From: an uncultured Clostridium sp.
GTDB lineage: Bacteria > Bacillota > Clostridia > Clostridiales > Clostridiaceae
Reading direction: 5' to 3'
Assembly: GCA_903789665.1 (NCBI GenBank)
Contig: CAIFEX010000010.1
Span: forward strand, 27,995-91,994
Length of the DNA: 64,000 nucleotides
The translations under genes were made by a program, and so were the position numbers. This document shows positions 14,709 through 25,483 of this stretch, in pieces (positions within the stretch are counted from its first letter, which is position 1; each line of letters opens with the position of its first letter). The notes beneath the pieces were generated by a model. The model was not told where the DNA came from. It saw only the letters and a list, made by a program, of their open reading frames with translations, and made no database searches.

Positions 14709-17700
14709 TTATACTACTTTTAGGGCTTCCGTATCTGATGTCTGTAAACTATATCTTTCAATTCCCATGTTATTCAATTTATTCCACAGCTTTTCCATGG
14801 TTTTTTCAGGTTCATAATAGAATTCACCCCCCATTATCCTATAAAACACCCATCCTGCTCTTTCTAAATCCAGCTGTCTTTCTACTGCCTCCTTCCAATT
14901 ATATTCTTCAGATGGAACATCGCCGTCACATATTACGGCAACCCTATTTCGCATACCTTCTACAATAAAATCCATATTGTATTTACCTATTTCTACTTTA
15001 GGAGTGACTTTATACCCTCTACTTTTTATAAGATTATAGACATCTTTTTGAAATTCAGTTTGAAATATATATTCTACATTTCCACTATTTTTATCATGTT
15101 TGTTATAGTTCAGACAGTAATTGAGAAGAGAATACCGTACACACTCCTCATTTAAATCTTTCAGATCTACAGAATGAAACAGCCACATTTGATTTCTAGC
15201 CCTACTTGCTGCCACATTAAACCTCTTAATATCATTTTCTTTTGTAAGAGGTGCAAATTTTACATTTTTAGAAATCACCATAGACAAGAACATTATGTCC
15301 CGTTCGTCACCTTGAAAAGAATATGCATCTCCACAAATGAGTTTTCTTTTTATAATCTCTCTTACACCGATTTTCTCCTTCAACATATTCTCGATAAGCT
15401 TTCCCTGGGCATCGCCAAGTAAGGATATAACACCCATAGACATATTCGAATATTTGCTGTCCCTGCAGCAGGATACAACCTTCTCCACCAGACATTCAGC
15501 TTCTTTGATATTTACCGGTTTTCTGGAATCTCTGATTCCATCTTGAACTTTAATCGTATTTATGACAGGATAAAATCTTTCATGAACCTTAGGATATCTC
15601 AAAGTCAGCATTTCTCCAGAATAAGCCAGATTATTGCTGAAATTTATTATTTCAGGCACACATCTGAAATGTTCTTTCAACATTAACCTACTTGGAAATA
15701 CTCTCAGCGCCGTATCATAAAGGCTTGTCTGTAAATCAAACCACTGTTTTTGAGGTATGTCTTTCAAATACTTATTTATCAAACCATGCATAGTCTTTTG
15801 GTCAACACCTATAACCTCTGGACTTATTTGATTATCATCACCCACTATAACTGCCCTTTTAGCCCTCATTAGCGCACATAGTGAAAATAAATCACTTTGA
15901 CTGCTCTCATCAAATATTATTACATCAAACATGTTTTTTGAAAGTTTTATGTTTTCTATAACTCTGTTAAGCGGCATAATCCATACCGGAATTACCTTTT
16001 TACATTTTTCCATTTCCCTCTGGGCTATTCTTCTGTATTCAGGTACCATTTTGCCTCTGCCTTTTCCAATTCTCTTTACTGCCTGCATCCATGAAAACAG
16101 GCTTCTTTTTTCATTTTCCGTAGTCTTAAGTATTTGATTATACCAGGTTTTTTTTGAAACCATCTCCTTTATAATTTCTTTTTCTCTGCTCTTTTCAATT
16201 CCTATAGCTCCTTCTATCTTCTCTAAATTCAAGCTATACATATGATCCAGCAGGCTATTCCACTGCGCCCATTTCCATGCTTGTGCCCAATCATTAAATT
16301 TCTCTTTCCCGGAACCCCAATTGTCTATTATATTTTCAGCGGTTTCAGGACATACTTTACTTAACTTGTCGACAAGCTCATCTATTTTAATGCATTTATT
16401 TTTCAATCCTTTGATTTCCCTCAATTCCTGCAGCACAGCCTTAACTTCTTCCACATTCAGTTTATCCACAGCTTCATAAAGCTTTTTTAACTTGCCCGTA
16501 TTTTTTATTGTCTTTTTAAATACTTCTATGTAGGCCTTGTCATCGTTGTACGTATTAACACCCTTTATTGCTTTCACACATTCAGCTAAATAATCATATG
16601 ATTCTTTATTATGCCAATCTATATCTTTAGGGAAAGCTATTCTGCCCAAATTCTTTTCTATTAGTTTCTTATATTTCATGTCCCAATTCACAATTTCCTG
16701 TAAATATTCTAAATTTTTTTCCATAATAACCATATCAGAAGGTTTCATAGAAAGAGTCACAGTTTTTAGCCCGTAGTCCCTCATAGTATTATTCCAAATA
16801 TTCTTCAATTCGTTTACAATTTGCCTTTGTTGAATATAGAGTTTAACTATTATCGCCTGTTCCATGTTTCTCAACGGCACACCATCTACTTTACAATTTT
16901 TTAGCACATAATTGCATTCAGGATGTGTCATTATAAATATTTTCCCTATTTTACCTTTTTTATCAAAGCAGCTGTATAATACTTCAAAATTCTCCAGAAA
17001 ACTATCAATATCAATATCATCTGAAATTTCTATATTGTGATTTCTAATTTGATTTCTAATTTTGCTAAATATCAACATACAATTGTTACTCTTATACAAT
17101 AAATCCTTAAATGTCTGTCGTGTTAAATTGCTATTATAATATTTATTAAATATGCTCCCCCACACACCTTCTCCCAATATCGTAATTTTACCCTTGCACT
17201 CTTCCAGCAGAGCCAATAATTTATCATACTCGCATACGCTGTCGCAAGGCACATACCATCCCTTCAACATCTTGATATACCTGTGATATTCCAGCCTTAA
17301 CTTTTTATATTCTGATATTTTGCCGCAGATCTCATCATCTTCAGGTATTTTACCTATAACCCCCTTTAAATTATCAAATTCATATTTCTGATTTTTATCT
17401 ACTACCTCCCTTAAATATATCAACAGATCAAATTCCCTTTCTGTCAATGGCATAATATCCTCCATGGAAATCCTGTCTTCCAACCAACAATATTTTTTTC
17501 TATTGCTTCTAACCCACTTTGCAATATCCATAAGCGTATACTCTCTACCATCATAATTTACATTTTTTCTCTCCAATTCCTGTATACATTTGAATTTCTT
17601 ATACAATTCATTTTGTCTTTCCTTACAGAATTCCAACTTATTCTCTAATAGTTCAACTTCTCTACGCATGCTGTCTGCATCCATTGATAAATTATCCGTT

Positions 17701-18791
17701 ATCCTCCGGATTGAATCATTTAAACCATTTAGAGAACTTGGATCATTGCCAAGCACACTGATACACAATGGTCTTATTTCTTCAGGTATTTTTTCTGTCA
17801 GCACTCTGAGTGCCTTGCTTCTTTGACTTGTTATCAACACCCTTTTACCATGGGCAAGAAGATGACATATTAAATTGACTATGGTATGACTTTTGCCAGT
17901 ACCTGGAGGTCCCTGAACGACTACTCCATAGTTTTGGGAAATTTTCTTTACTATTTCTTTTTGCTCTAAATTTGCAGGCAACGGAAAAAGTAAATCCTCT
18001 CCTACTTTTTCCCATTCATGTTTTTCTTCATCATTACAGTCAATATTTTTTTCATCTACCAATGCCCTTATAGTCTCAGGTATTTTACAGCCATTATCTA
18101 TAGCCTTAATTATATTATTTATTTCGATCTGCCACAATTTAGCATTACTTTTTCTTACAAAAATAACAGAAGTATTATATATATTTGGATATTCTTCAAA
18201 GTTAATTCTCTTTTTTGAAAAATTACTTTTTTTAAATTCCCCCGAAATATCTATATATGAAAAAAGTTTTAAAAATATTTGTTCAATTTGTTTTAAATTT
18301 CTCGGATCCAGGTTAATTCTATTTATCCTATCAGCTAAAGCAAAAATATCATGTATATTACATTCCTCAAATCCCTCAAATAATGAGGTTTCCAAAACAG
18401 TTTTACTTGAAGGGATCAGTGTAAATACCTCTTTTCCTCTGTCAAACCCTATTTTCATCCTTGTAGTTAGTACAGGATGAAGGATCTTTTCATTCCCTCT
18501 TTTCCACAGGAGTAAACCATGTCCAAAAACTACTTCAAAATTATCCTCATTTTTTTCATTTTCCTGATATATATGGAAAAATTCTTCATACAGCTTGCCG
18601 CACTTTATATTTACTTCAATCCAAGGTTCATTTATATTCAGTTTATTTACAGTACATCCCGATATGTGTGAAAAATCCTCTTCCCAATAAAATTTCTCAT
18701 AATCATATACACTTCTTATAACCTTCCTATTTAATTTTTTCAAGCTCAATAAATAAGAAAATATATTTTTTACCCTGTTCCTATAATCCAT
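14709..18791 (-). CDS. UPF1-like SF1 helicase with C-terminal nuclease-like domain
   Basis: A large protein of about 1360 residues. Helicase motifs in order: Walker A GPPGTGKSH (~294), Walker B IIFDESSQSD, GDDNQISP, LKEHFRC, SFQGDERDI and NVAASRARNQ. Between motifs I and II is a ~500-residue helical insertion. The last ~110 residues (YNMDFIVEG, VICDGD, RQLDLERAGWVFYRI) resemble the Vsr/MTES_1575-type PD-(D/E)xK fold attached to COG1112 helicases, though the usual DGA-YH segment looks altered. Such helicase-nucleases often occur in defence contexts, but no partner gene is present. The first in-frame codon is at 18815; GGAGGGAG ahead of ATG 18791 decides the start. Monocistronic. Confidence 0.85.
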   Translation of the reverse strand: MDYRNRVKNIFSYLLSLKKLNRKVIRSVYDYEKFYWEEDFSHISGCTVNKLNINEPWIEVNIKCGKLYEEFFHIYQENEKNEDNFEVVFGHGLLLWKRGNEKILHPVLTTRMKIGFDRGKEVFTLIPSSKTVLETSLFEGFEECNIHDIFALADRINRINLDPRNLKQIEQIFLKLFSYIDISGEFKKSNFSKKRINFEEYPNIYNTSVIFVRKSNAKLWQIEINNIIKAIDNGCKIPETIRALVDEKNIDCNDEEKHEWEKVGEDLLFPLPANLEQKEIVKKISQNYGVVVQGPPGTGKSHTIVNLICHLLAHGKRVLITSQRSKALRVLTEKIPEEIRPLCISVLGNDPSSLNGLNDSIRRITDNLSMDADSMRREVELLENKLEFCKERQNELYKKFKCIQELERKNVNYDGREYTLMDIAKWVRSNRKKYCWLEDRISMEDIMPLTEREFDLLIYLREVVDKNQKYEFDNLKGVIGKIPEDDEICGKISEYKKLRLEYHRYIKMLKGWYVPCDSVCEYDKLLALLEECKGKITILGEGVWGSIFNKYYNSNLTRQTFKDLLYKSNNCMLIFSKIRNQIRNHNIEISDDIDIDSFLENFEVLYSCFDKKGKIGKIFIMTHPECNYVLKNCKVDGVPLRNMEQAIIVKLYIQQRQIVNELKNIWNNTMRDYGLKTVTLSMKPSDMVIMEKNLEYLQEIVNWDMKYKKLIEKNLGRIAFPKDIDWHNKESYDYLAECVKAIKGVNTYNDDKAYIEVFKKTIKNTGKLKKLYEAVDKLNVEEVKAVLQELREIKGLKNKCIKIDELVDKLSKVCPETAENIIDNWGSGKEKFNDWAQAWKWAQWNSLLDHMYSLNLEKIEGAIGIEKSREKEIIKEMVSKKTWYNQILKTTENEKRSLFSWMQAVKRIGKGRGKMVPEYRRIAQREMEKCKKVIPVWIMPLNRVIENIKLSKNMFDVIIFDESSQSDLFSLCALMRAKRAVIVGDDNQISPEVIGVDQKTMHGLINKYLKDIPQKQWFDLQTSLYDTALRVFPSRLMLKEHFRCVPEIINFSNNLAYSGEMLTLRYPKVHERFYPVINTIKVQDGIRDSRKPVNIKEAECLVEKVVSCCRDSKYSNMSMGVISLLGDAQGKLIENMLKEKIGVREIIKRKLICGDAYSFQGDERDIMFLSMVISKNVKFAPLTKENDIKRFNVAASRARNQMWLFHSVDLKDLNEECVRYSLLNYCLNYNKHDKNSGNVEYIFQTEFQKDVYNLIKSRGYKVTPKVEIGKYNMDFIVEGMRNRVAVICDGDVPSEEYNWKEAVERQLDLERAGWVFYRIMGGEFYYEPEKTMEKLWNKLNNMGIERYSLQTSDTEALKVV

Positions 18792-18960
18792 AATCTCCCT
18801 CCTAATAATGGCCAATTAAATAGTATATTTACTTTTATGTTAAATTATACCATCGAATGAGGAAAATTTCAAAATTTTCGTTAAACAAAATTCACATATT
18901 CATGACAGTATTTTTCTACAATTATTTAAAAATTAAAAGAAGCAAGTTTTAAAATAAAGC

Positions 18961-19560
18961 TCACTTCCTGACTTTTTTCACTATTATTTTGTAAACAATA
19001 AATCCTATTATCACAATCACTAAGGCCATATCAGCAAAATGGAACCAACTTCTTATAATTGTCCAATTCTCTCCCATCTTATATCCAGCATATCCTAAAA
19101 ATATGCTCCACAACAGGGAACCTAACAGAGTATAAACAACAAATTTTTTGATTTCCATTTTACTTATACCTGCAGGAAGAGAAATAAAAGTTCTAATTAT
19201 AGGTAAAAGTCTGGAAAAAAATACAATTTTTTCTCCATATTTATTAAAATAGTAATCACTTTTCTCAAGACGTGACTTAGACAACCTAAGTTTATCTGCA
19301 TATTTTTCAACTAAAGGTCTTCCTCCTATTCTTCCTAAAAAATAAGCACCTATAGAGCCTAACATCCCGCCTAGTGTCCCAAATACTATAATAAGTAATA
19401 AATTTAACCTCCCGGTAAAACTCAAATATCCCCCAAAAGGTAATATAGCTTCACTGGGAATAGGTATACATGCACTTTCCAATGCCATTGCTGCAGTTAT
19501 ACCTATATAACCAGTTTTATCTAAAACAAAAATAACTGCATTTATTAAGCTTTCTACCAT
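18961..19560 (-). CDS. DedA-family membrane protein
   Basis: About 199 residues with five to six membrane segments. Family features are the early ESACIPIPSEAILPFGGYL segment, GxxGSIGAYFLGRIGGRP, the FFSRLLPIIRTFISLPAG motif with its conserved arginines, and the GSLLWSIFLGYAGYKMG motif. DedA (VTT domain) proteins act in the cytoplasmic membrane, probably as lipid-carrier scramblases or flippases, and affect envelope integrity and membrane potential. AGAGG precedes the ATG at 19560. An in-frame upstream codon at 19578 has no RBS. It follows the LacI-type gene by 49 bases and may share its transcript. Confidence 0.92.
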   Translation of the reverse strand: MVESLINAVIFVLDKTGYIGITAAMALESACIPIPSEAILPFGGYLSFTGRLNLLLIIVFGTLGGMLGSIGAYFLGRIGGRPLVEKYADKLRLSKSRLEKSDYYFNKYGEKIVFFSRLLPIIRTFISLPAGISKMEIKKFVVYTLLGSLLWSIFLGYAGYKMGENWTIIRSWFHFADMALVIVIIGFIVYKIIVKKVRK

Positions 19561-19609
19561 CGTTATTTCCTCTCTCACTGGGATGAATGTATATATTTAT
19601 ACATAATCA

Positions 19610-20605
19610 TTATTTGCAGGAATCTCTTTCAATTAACTCATGTGGCAATATATAATTTCTTTCTTCCAATTTTTCTTTATTTATCATTTTTATAAGCATT
19701 CTCATACCTATTGAACCCATATCATAAATAGGCTGTGATATAGTTGTCAACTTAGGATAAAATACAGATGCCAAATATACATTATTAAATCCCATTACAT
19801 CTATATCTTCAGGTACCCTGATTCCATTATCCCTGAGTGCATTTATAACTCCAACAGCTATCTCATCGCTGGTGCAAAATATTGAATCTATTTTTGTTTT
19901 ACTCAATATTACATTTATACCTTTATATCCATTTCTAGCTCTAGAACTAGTAAAATAAATCCTATTTTCATCAAGTGTTAGGTTATTTTTTTCAAGAGCC
20001 TTTTTATAACCTCTATATCTCATAGCACTGGCATTGACTATATCCTCTCCTGCACCTATATAAGCTATTCTTTTGTTACCTTTTTTTATTAAATATGTAA
20101 CTCCATCATAGGCTGCCTTTTCATTGTCAATAGTTACACTTGGAATATCCTCGCCTTTACTCTTGCTTTCCACCAAAACCATAGGAAATTGAAGTTGTTT
20201 TATAAGGCTTAAAATATTGGGTTCAAGAGAATTGCTCATATACAAGACTCCGTCCACCATTTTTTCTTTTAAAACTTTTAAATACTCCATTTCCTTTTCT
20301 ATATTCAAATCAGTATTGCACAGTATTATATTATAGTCATATATATTTGCTACATCCTCAGCTCCCCTTACAATTTCAGGATAAAATTGATTGGATATAT
20401 CTGGGATAATTATTCCTATAGTTCTTGTTCTCTGTGTTTTAAGACTTCTTGCCACTATATTCGGCCTATATCCCAATTTTTTAATAGCTTCTACTACTCT
20501 CTTCTTAGTTTCTTCGTTTACAACGTCTACATCATTAAGTACTCTAGATACCGTAGCTATCGAAACTCCAGCTTCTCTTGCCACGTCTTTAATTGATGCC
20601 GCCAC
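19610..20605 (-). CDS. LacI-family transcriptional regulator (CcpA-like)
   Basis: 331 residues. The N-terminal helix-turn-helix IKDVAREAGVSIATVSRVLN is diagnostic, followed by the hinge (LKTQRTRTIGIIIPDI) and a periplasmic-binding-type effector domain. Overall length and GVSIATVSRVLN/ARSLKTQ resemble the CcpA/PurR branch, but I cannot show the HPr-Ser46P contact residues, so a global CcpA role is only possible. GTG start at 20605 with GGTAGGTGAT upstream. No sugar genes are adjacent, unlike a pathway-specific LacI regulator, which slightly favours a global or orphan role. Confidence 0.9.
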   Translation of the reverse strand: MAASIKDVAREAGVSIATVSRVLNDVDVVNEETKKRVVEAIKKLGYRPNIVARSLKTQRTRTIGIIIPDISNQFYPEIVRGAEDVANIYDYNIILCNTDLNIEKEMEYLKVLKEKMVDGVLYMSNSLEPNILSLIKQLQFPMVLVESKSKGEDIPSVTIDNEKAAYDGVTYLIKKGNKRIAYIGAGEDIVNASAMRYRGYKKALEKNNLTLDENRIYFTSSRARNGYKGINVILSKTKIDSIFCTSDEIAVGVINALRDNGIRVPEDIDVMGFNNVYLASVFYPKLTTISQPIYDMGSIGMRMLIKMINKEKLEERNYILPHELIERDSCK

Positions 20606-20637
20606 TTTATATCACCTACCAATTTGTGTTTTTTATA

Positions 20638-20666
20638 ATTATACTTATAAAATTACATTATTACAA
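20638..20666 (-). promoter_or_regulatory. Promoter of the LacI-family gene
   Basis: On the minus strand TTGTAA (20666-20661), a 17-base spacer and a perfect TATAAT (20643-20638), 33 bases before the GTG start. Confidence 0.65.
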
Positions 20667-20728
20667 GATAATTTACATATTTTTATCAATCACCAACATT
20701 TTAATGCAACAGATTGATTTAAACAACC

Positions 20729-20767
20729 CTCAGTTCCAGGTAAAATCAAAAATTTCCCGGAACTGAG
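20729..20767 (-). terminator. Hairpin after ileS
   Basis: A perfect 9-bp stem CTCAGTTCC/GGAACTGAG with a long loop, 45 bases past the ileS stop. The following sequence on the minus strand is only moderately T-rich, so it is a probable but weak intrinsic terminator. Confidence 0.6.
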
Positions 20768-20811
20768 AATATTATTTATCAAAAATCTATAACTTATCTC
20801 GTTGACTTATC

Positions 20812-23800
20812 TCATTTTGCCACTTCCATAGCTATATTAAATTTTTCCCCGTTGATATCACATTCACTATACTTTTTATCGGTATTATAGACAATATTTA
20901 AAGAGAGAGTTTCTTTTTTAATTCTACTTTCAAATTTTTTTACTACAGCTTCAAGTTTCCCACTTCCTGAAACATATAAATTTATTTTATCTGAAACTTC
21001 AAATCCACTTTCCTTTCTCATATTCTGCACCTTACTTAAAATTTCCCTTAAATCTCCCTCTTCTTTAAGTTCTTCTGTAATAGTGGTCTCCAGAATAATA
21101 CCTCTGCTCCCTTCACCTGCAAATGCAAAACCCTCACGGCCTTCCATGGTGATAAGAAGATTATCTGAAGTCAGTTCTATCTCTGTATTTTCTATATTTA
21201 TCTTTACAGTTTCATTATCATTTATTTTTTTTGCAAGTTTTACCTGATCCATGGAAGAGATCTTTTTCCTTATTTGCGGTATCAGTTTCCCATATTTCTT
21301 ACCCAGCACTGGTAAATTAGGTTTTATGTTGAAATCTACATATTTTGATAGATCCGCATTGAATTCAATGTTTTTAATATTCAATTCGTCTTTTATTATT
21401 TTTCCATAATAATCAGGTAAAGTATTTACACTTACAAGCATTTCTGAAAGAGGCTGCCTATTTTTGATATTGGCAGTGTTTCTAGCACTTCTTCCCAACT
21501 TAACTATCTTATAGGCCTCATCCATATCTCTTTCCAGATTTTCATCAACTGCACTTTCATCATATTTAGGCCATTTACATAAATGTACACTTTCCGGTGC
21601 ATCTTTGTCAAGATTTACCACGAGATTTTGATAGATTTCTTCTGTCATAAATGGTACAAAAGGTGCCGCTATTAAAACCAGTGTATTAAGTACCTTATAT
21701 AGTGTTACATATGCACCTATTTTATCTTCTGTCAAATGTGAACCCCAAAACCTTGTTCTATTTCTTCTCACATACCAATTAGAAAGCTGATCAACAAAAT
21801 CTCCGATATTTTGAGCTGCTTGAGTGATCCTATAATTATCCAAATGATCTTCAGTCTCTCTTATAAGTGAATTCAATCTGGAAATTATCCACTTATCCAT
21901 TACATTTTTACTGACAAAATCCCTGTAATTCAGTGGATTGAAATTATCTAAATCTGCATAAAGCACATAGAACGAATACACATTCCAGAGAGTTCCCAAA
22001 AACTTTCTCTGGCTATCTTGAACAGCTTCTTCATAGAATCGAGACGGAAGCCAAGGTGCACTTTCAGTATAAAAATACCACCTAGTCGCATCCGCTCCTT
22101 CATTTTCCAGTACCACCTCTGGACTCAATACATTTCCCTTGTGTTTTGACATCTTTATCCCATGTTTATCCAGTACATGCCCTAGAACCAGACAATTTTC
22201 AAATGGGCTCCTGTCAAATAACACAGTAGATATGGCCATAAGAGTATAGAACCATCCTCTAGTTTGATCTACCGCTTCGGATATAAATTGAGCAGGAAAA
22301 TTTTGCTTAAAAAGCTCCTTGTTTTCAAAAGGATAATGATGCTGTGCAAAAGGCATGGAACCTGAATCAAACCAACAGTCAATTACATCCGAGGATCTTT
22401 TCATTTCTCTGCCGCATTTAGGACATTTTAATTTAATTTCATCAATATATGGTTTATGAAGTTCTATATTTTCAGGTACATTTATACCTTTTTCTCTTAA
22501 TTCCTCAATGCTTCCTATACACTCCTTGTGTCCGCATTCACATTCCCATATTGGAAGTGGTGTACCCCAATATCTCTCTCTGCTGAGACCCCAGTCTATT
22601 ACTCCTCCAACAAAGTTTCCAAATCTTCCGGTTCTTATATTGTCAGGATACCAATTTGTATTATTGGTATTTCTAACCAGTTCATCTCTGACAGAGGACA
22701 TTTTAATAAACCAGGTATCCCTCGGATAATATAAAAGAGGAGTATCACATCTCCAGCAAAATGGGTAAGAGTGAGTGAATTTCTCTGTTTTATAAAGTAT
22801 TCCCTTTTCCTTTAAATACTCTATTATCTTGGACTCTGCATTTTTTACAAATATTCCCTTCCAGGGTGTAACTTCTTCTTTAAATCTACCCTGTGTATCT
22901 ACAGAATTGGTCATAGGTATGTCATACTTTTTACAGCTTTTACTGTCATCTTCACCAAAAGCAGGGGCAGTATGCACTATCCCGGTACCATCAGTCAAAG
23001 TTACATAATCTGCATGGATCACATAATGTGCCCTGCCCTTAAAAGATACAAAATTGAACATCGGTTCATAGTCCAGGCCAACCAATTCTGTTCCTTTGAA
23101 TTTTTTCAAGATTCTGTACTCATCTTCCAGTTTATTCAAAAGAGCTTCTGCCAATATTAAATGTTCTCCTTTGTTTAACACTTCCACGTAATCATAATTT
23201 TCATTCACTGCCAATGCCATATTATTTGGAAGTGTCCATGGAGTTGTCGTCCATGCAAGCATATATTTATTCTTATTCTTGAGTTTAAATTTAACGTATA
23301 TGGACGTTTCCTTTACATCTTTGTATCCCTGTGAAACCTCATGAGAAGAAAGTGCAGTACCGCACCTCGGACAATAGGGTACTACCTTATGGCCCTTATA
23401 CAAAAGCCCTTTTTTCCATATTTCCTTCAATGCCCACCATTCAGATTCTATATAGTCATTATGATAAGTTACATAGGGATTATCCATATCCACCCAGAAA
23501 CCTATCCTATCGGACATCTTTCTCCACTGACTCACATATGTAAATACACTGTCTTTACATTTCTTTATGAAATTTTCCACCCCATAATCCTCTATTTGGG
23601 GTTTACCTGAAATTCCAAGACTTTTTTCAACTTCAAGCTCCACTGGAAGACCATGGGTATCCCATCCGGCTTTTCTCAAAACCTTATATCCCTGCATAGC
23701 TTTATATCTAGGTATAAGATCCTTCATAGACCTTGTCAAGACATGGCCTATATGCGGTTTCCCGTTAGCAGTTGGAGGTCCATCATAAAAAGTAAAATAC

Positions 23801-23916
23801 TTCCCATCCCCATTCTCCTTAAAGCTTTTTTCCTCTATTTTCTTGTCTTTCCATAATTCAAGGACATCTTTTTCTCTTTGGACAAAACTTTTGCTATTGT
23901 CGATTTTTTTGTACAT
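20812..23916 (-). CDS. ileS: Isoleucyl-tRNA synthetase, long (eukaryote-like, IleS2) form
   Basis: 1034 residues. Class I motifs: HIGH as GKPHIGHVL near residue 55 and KMSKS as IKMSKHKGN around residue 600. The editing (CP1) domain carries [12 protein letters not shown], and the tRNA-binding domain has [10 protein letters not shown]. The length and [22 protein letters not shown] sequences match the second bacterial IleRS type, which lacks the C-terminal zinc finger of the short type and is usually less mupirocin-sensitive (family knowledge). Expression is controlled by the Ile T-box leader upstream. It charges tRNA-Ile. No second ileS is in the window. Confidence 0.96.
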   Translation of the reverse strand: MYKKIDNSKSFVQREKDVLELWKDKKIEEKSFKENGDGKYFTFYDGPPTANGKPHIGHVLTRSMKDLIPRYKAMQGYKVLRKAGWDTHGLPVELEVEKSLGISGKPQIEDYGVENFIKKCKDSVFTYVSQWRKMSDRIGFWVDMDNPYVTYHNDYIESEWWALKEIWKKGLLYKGHKVVPYCPRCGTALSSHEVSQGYKDVKETSIYVKFKLKNKNKYMLAWTTTPWTLPNNMALAVNENYDYVEVLNKGEHLILAEALLNKLEDEYRILKKFKGTELVGLDYEPMFNFVSFKGRAHYVIHADYVTLTDGTGIVHTAPAFGEDDSKSCKKYDIPMTNSVDTQGRFKEEVTPWKGIFVKNAESKIIEYLKEKGILYKTEKFTHSYPFCWRCDTPLLYYPRDTWFIKMSSVRDELVRNTNNTNWYPDNIRTGRFGNFVGGVIDWGLSRERYWGTPLPIWECECGHKECIGSIEELREKGINVPENIELHKPYIDEIKLKCPKCGREMKRSSDVIDCWFDSGSMPFAQHHYPFENKELFKQNFPAQFISEAVDQTRGWFYTLMAISTVLFDRSPFENCLVLGHVLDKHGIKMSKHKGNVLSPEVVLENEGADATRWYFYTESAPWLPSRFYEEAVQDSQRKFLGTLWNVYSFYVLYADLDNFNPLNYRDFVSKNVMDKWIISRLNSLIRETEDHLDNYRITQAAQNIGDFVDQLSNWYVRRNRTRFWGSHLTEDKIGAYVTLYKVLNTLVLIAAPFVPFMTEEIYQNLVVNLDKDAPESVHLCKWPKYDESAVDENLERDMDEAYKIVKLGRSARNTANIKNRQPLSEMLVSVNTLPDYYGKIIKDELNIKNIEFNADLSKYVDFNIKPNLPVLGKKYGKLIPQIRKKISSMDQVKLAKKINDNETVKINIENTEIELTSDNLLITMEGREGFAFAGEGSRGIILETTITEELKEEGDLREILSKVQNMRKESGFEVSDKINLYVSGSGKLEAVVKKFESRIKKETLSLNIVYNTDKKYSECDINGEKFNIAMEVAK

Positions 23917-24004
23917 GATTTGACCCCTTTCTCTCTTATTATTAAATCTTTACTAATATACACATTTTATACAAGATGATGAACTAAAATATACAGAAAA
24001 TAAA

Positions 24005-24271
24005 TAAAAAAACTTCATCCAAATAGGACGAAGTTTTGTTCGCTATACCACCTATGATAATGTTTCTACTATGATATAATTTTCTTTAACGCAGAATTAC
24101 GTAAAAGTCTACTCCAGCATATATCCACAATTCCATTTCAACTTTCAAACTCCGAAGTGATTTTCTCCAATTCATTCTATGAGTTCTCACCGTCCCTCAT
24201 TCTCTGTAAGTAATTACAAATTTGGATACTCTTCTTCTTCAATGTTTCTTAAGACGACTACGATTTAATTT
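24005..24271 (-). ncRNA. T-box leader (Ile) upstream of ileS
   Basis: On the minus strand the transcript from the promoter at 24278-24306 holds a stem I region. A likely ATC (Ile) specifier lies at 24161-24159, in the context GAAAATCACTTCGGAG. Then comes the T-box GGTGGTATAGCG, whose TGGT (24050-24047) pairs with the tRNA ACCA end. Next is a terminator stem AACTTCGTCC/GGATGAAGTT with seven Ts (24039-24005). Uncharged tRNA-Ile would favour read-through into ileS. I judged the specifier by eye. Confidence 0.85.
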
Positions 24272-24277
24272 CCTTCT

Positions 24278-24306
24278 ATTATATTATATGATTTTTTCAT
24301 TGTCAA
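24278..24306 (-). promoter_or_regulatory. Promoter of the ileS T-box transcript
   Basis: Perfect TTGACA (24306-24301), 17 bases, perfect TATAAT (24283-24278) on the minus strand. Confidence 0.85.
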
Positions 24307-24397
24307 TAATTTATGCTATATTATTAATAATACACCTATAATATTCATATAATAACACCAACAATAAAAAAAGTCTTTTATAAAGGGGATATGCTTT

Positions 24398-25030
24398 ATG
24401 AAAATAAAATGGTTAGGCCACTCTAGTTTTCTATTGCAGGATTCAATGGGCCGTACATTTCTAACAGATCCTTTTGACGGAACCGTAGGTTACAAGGTTT
24501 TCCAAGATAAAGTGGATTCAATTACAATAAGTCACAATCATTTTGACCACAACTATACGAAAAATGTAAAGTACAGCCATATTATAGACAAACCAGGTTT
24601 CTTTAATCCAGATGGTATATCAATTGTGGGAATACCTTCTTATCACGACAAAGTGAAAGGTGCAAAACGTGGCAAAAATATAATATTTGTAATAGAAATG
24701 GACAATTATAGAATATGTCATCTTGGAGATATAGGATATGTGCTATCTAAAGATGAGATAGATAAATTAGGCAAAATAGATGTATTGATGATTCCAGTAG
24801 GGGGTAACTTTACCATAGACGGTAAAGAAGCTGCAATACTTGCTAAATCCATCAACAGTCATATAATAATTCCCATGCACTATAAAACTTCCCTGCTGAC
24901 TTTTGAACTGGATGGATTGGAGAAATTCCTCAAATACGTAAAAAATGCTGAAAGAGTTAAAAGCAATACTCTGGTTGTAGAAAACAATCTGGAGAAATAC
25001 AATTTAGTCAAGATACTTGATTTCAAATAG
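24398..25030 (+). CDS. MBL-fold metallo-hydrolase (UPF0173-like)
   Basis: 210 residues. Starts MKIKWLGHSSFLLQD, with the zinc-binding SHNHFDHN, IPSYHD, CHLGDIGY and IIPMHYKT segments in the expected order. This is the UlaG/UPF0173 branch of the metallo-beta-lactamase fold. These proteins hydrolyse phosphodiester or lactone bonds, but the substrate of this member is unknown. AAAGGGG precedes the ATG. It stands alone on the plus strand between the divergent ileS T-box and the convergent ArsR gene, and its stop is only 3 bases from the ArsR stop. Confidence 0.88.
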   Translation: MKIKWLGHSSFLLQDSMGRTFLTDPFDGTVGYKVFQDKVDSITISHNHFDHNYTKNVKYSHIIDKPGFFNPDGISIVGIPSYHDKVKGAKRGKNIIFVIEMDNYRICHLGDIGYVLSKDEIDKLGKIDVLMIPVGGNFTIDGKEAAILAKSINSHIIIPMHYKTSLLTFELDGLEKFLKYVKNAERVKSNTLVVENNLEKYNLVKILDFK

Positions 25031-25033
25031 CTT

Positions 25034-25399
25034 TTAACTGTGTTCAACATGTTCCAGTCCTGCATTGAACAATTTGTTTATATGTTCGTCATCTAAAGAA
25101 TAATATACTGATTTCCCATCTCTTCTAAATTTAACCAAACGAGCTGTCTTTAAAATTCTAAGCTGGTGAGATATAGCGGACTGACTCATTTGAAGTATTT
25201 CCGCTATATCACATACACAGAGCTCTTTCTTAAACAGTGCATATATTATCTTAATCCTTGTAAAATCACCCAACACTTTAAAAAGGCCAGAAAGATCCCT
25301 AAAGACTTTTTCATCCAGCATACTTTCTTTAACACTTTTTATACAATCTTCATGAAGTTCAGTACAAGAACACACTTCAATTTCCGAGTCCTCTTTCAC
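25034..25399 (-). CDS. ArsR/SmtB-family metal-responsive repressor (CadC/SmtB type)
   Basis: 121 residues with a winged helix (VCDIAEILQMSQSAISHQLRIL recognition region). Possible metal ligands are present at three places: an N-terminal CSC..HEDC group, the ELCVC motif before helix alpha-3, and a C-terminal alpha-5 DDEHINKLFNAGLEHVEHS with an Asp/His pattern like the SmtB/CadC zinc site. This suggests sensing of Zn, Cd or Pb. GTG start with GAGGGG upstream. No exporter such as CadA is adjacent, so the target operon lies elsewhere. Confidence 0.88.
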   Translation of the reverse strand: MKEDSEIEVCSCTELHEDCIKSVKESMLDEKVFRDLSGLFKVLGDFTRIKIIYALFKKELCVCDIAEILQMSQSAISHQLRILKTARLVKFRRDGKSVYYSLDDEHINKLFNAGLEHVEHS

Positions 25400-25483
25400 A
25401 TTATCAACCCCTCACTATGGAGTATTATAATATATTTAATTAGAGTCTTTCAAGTAAATTCAACAGTAGGATAAAAATAATTT

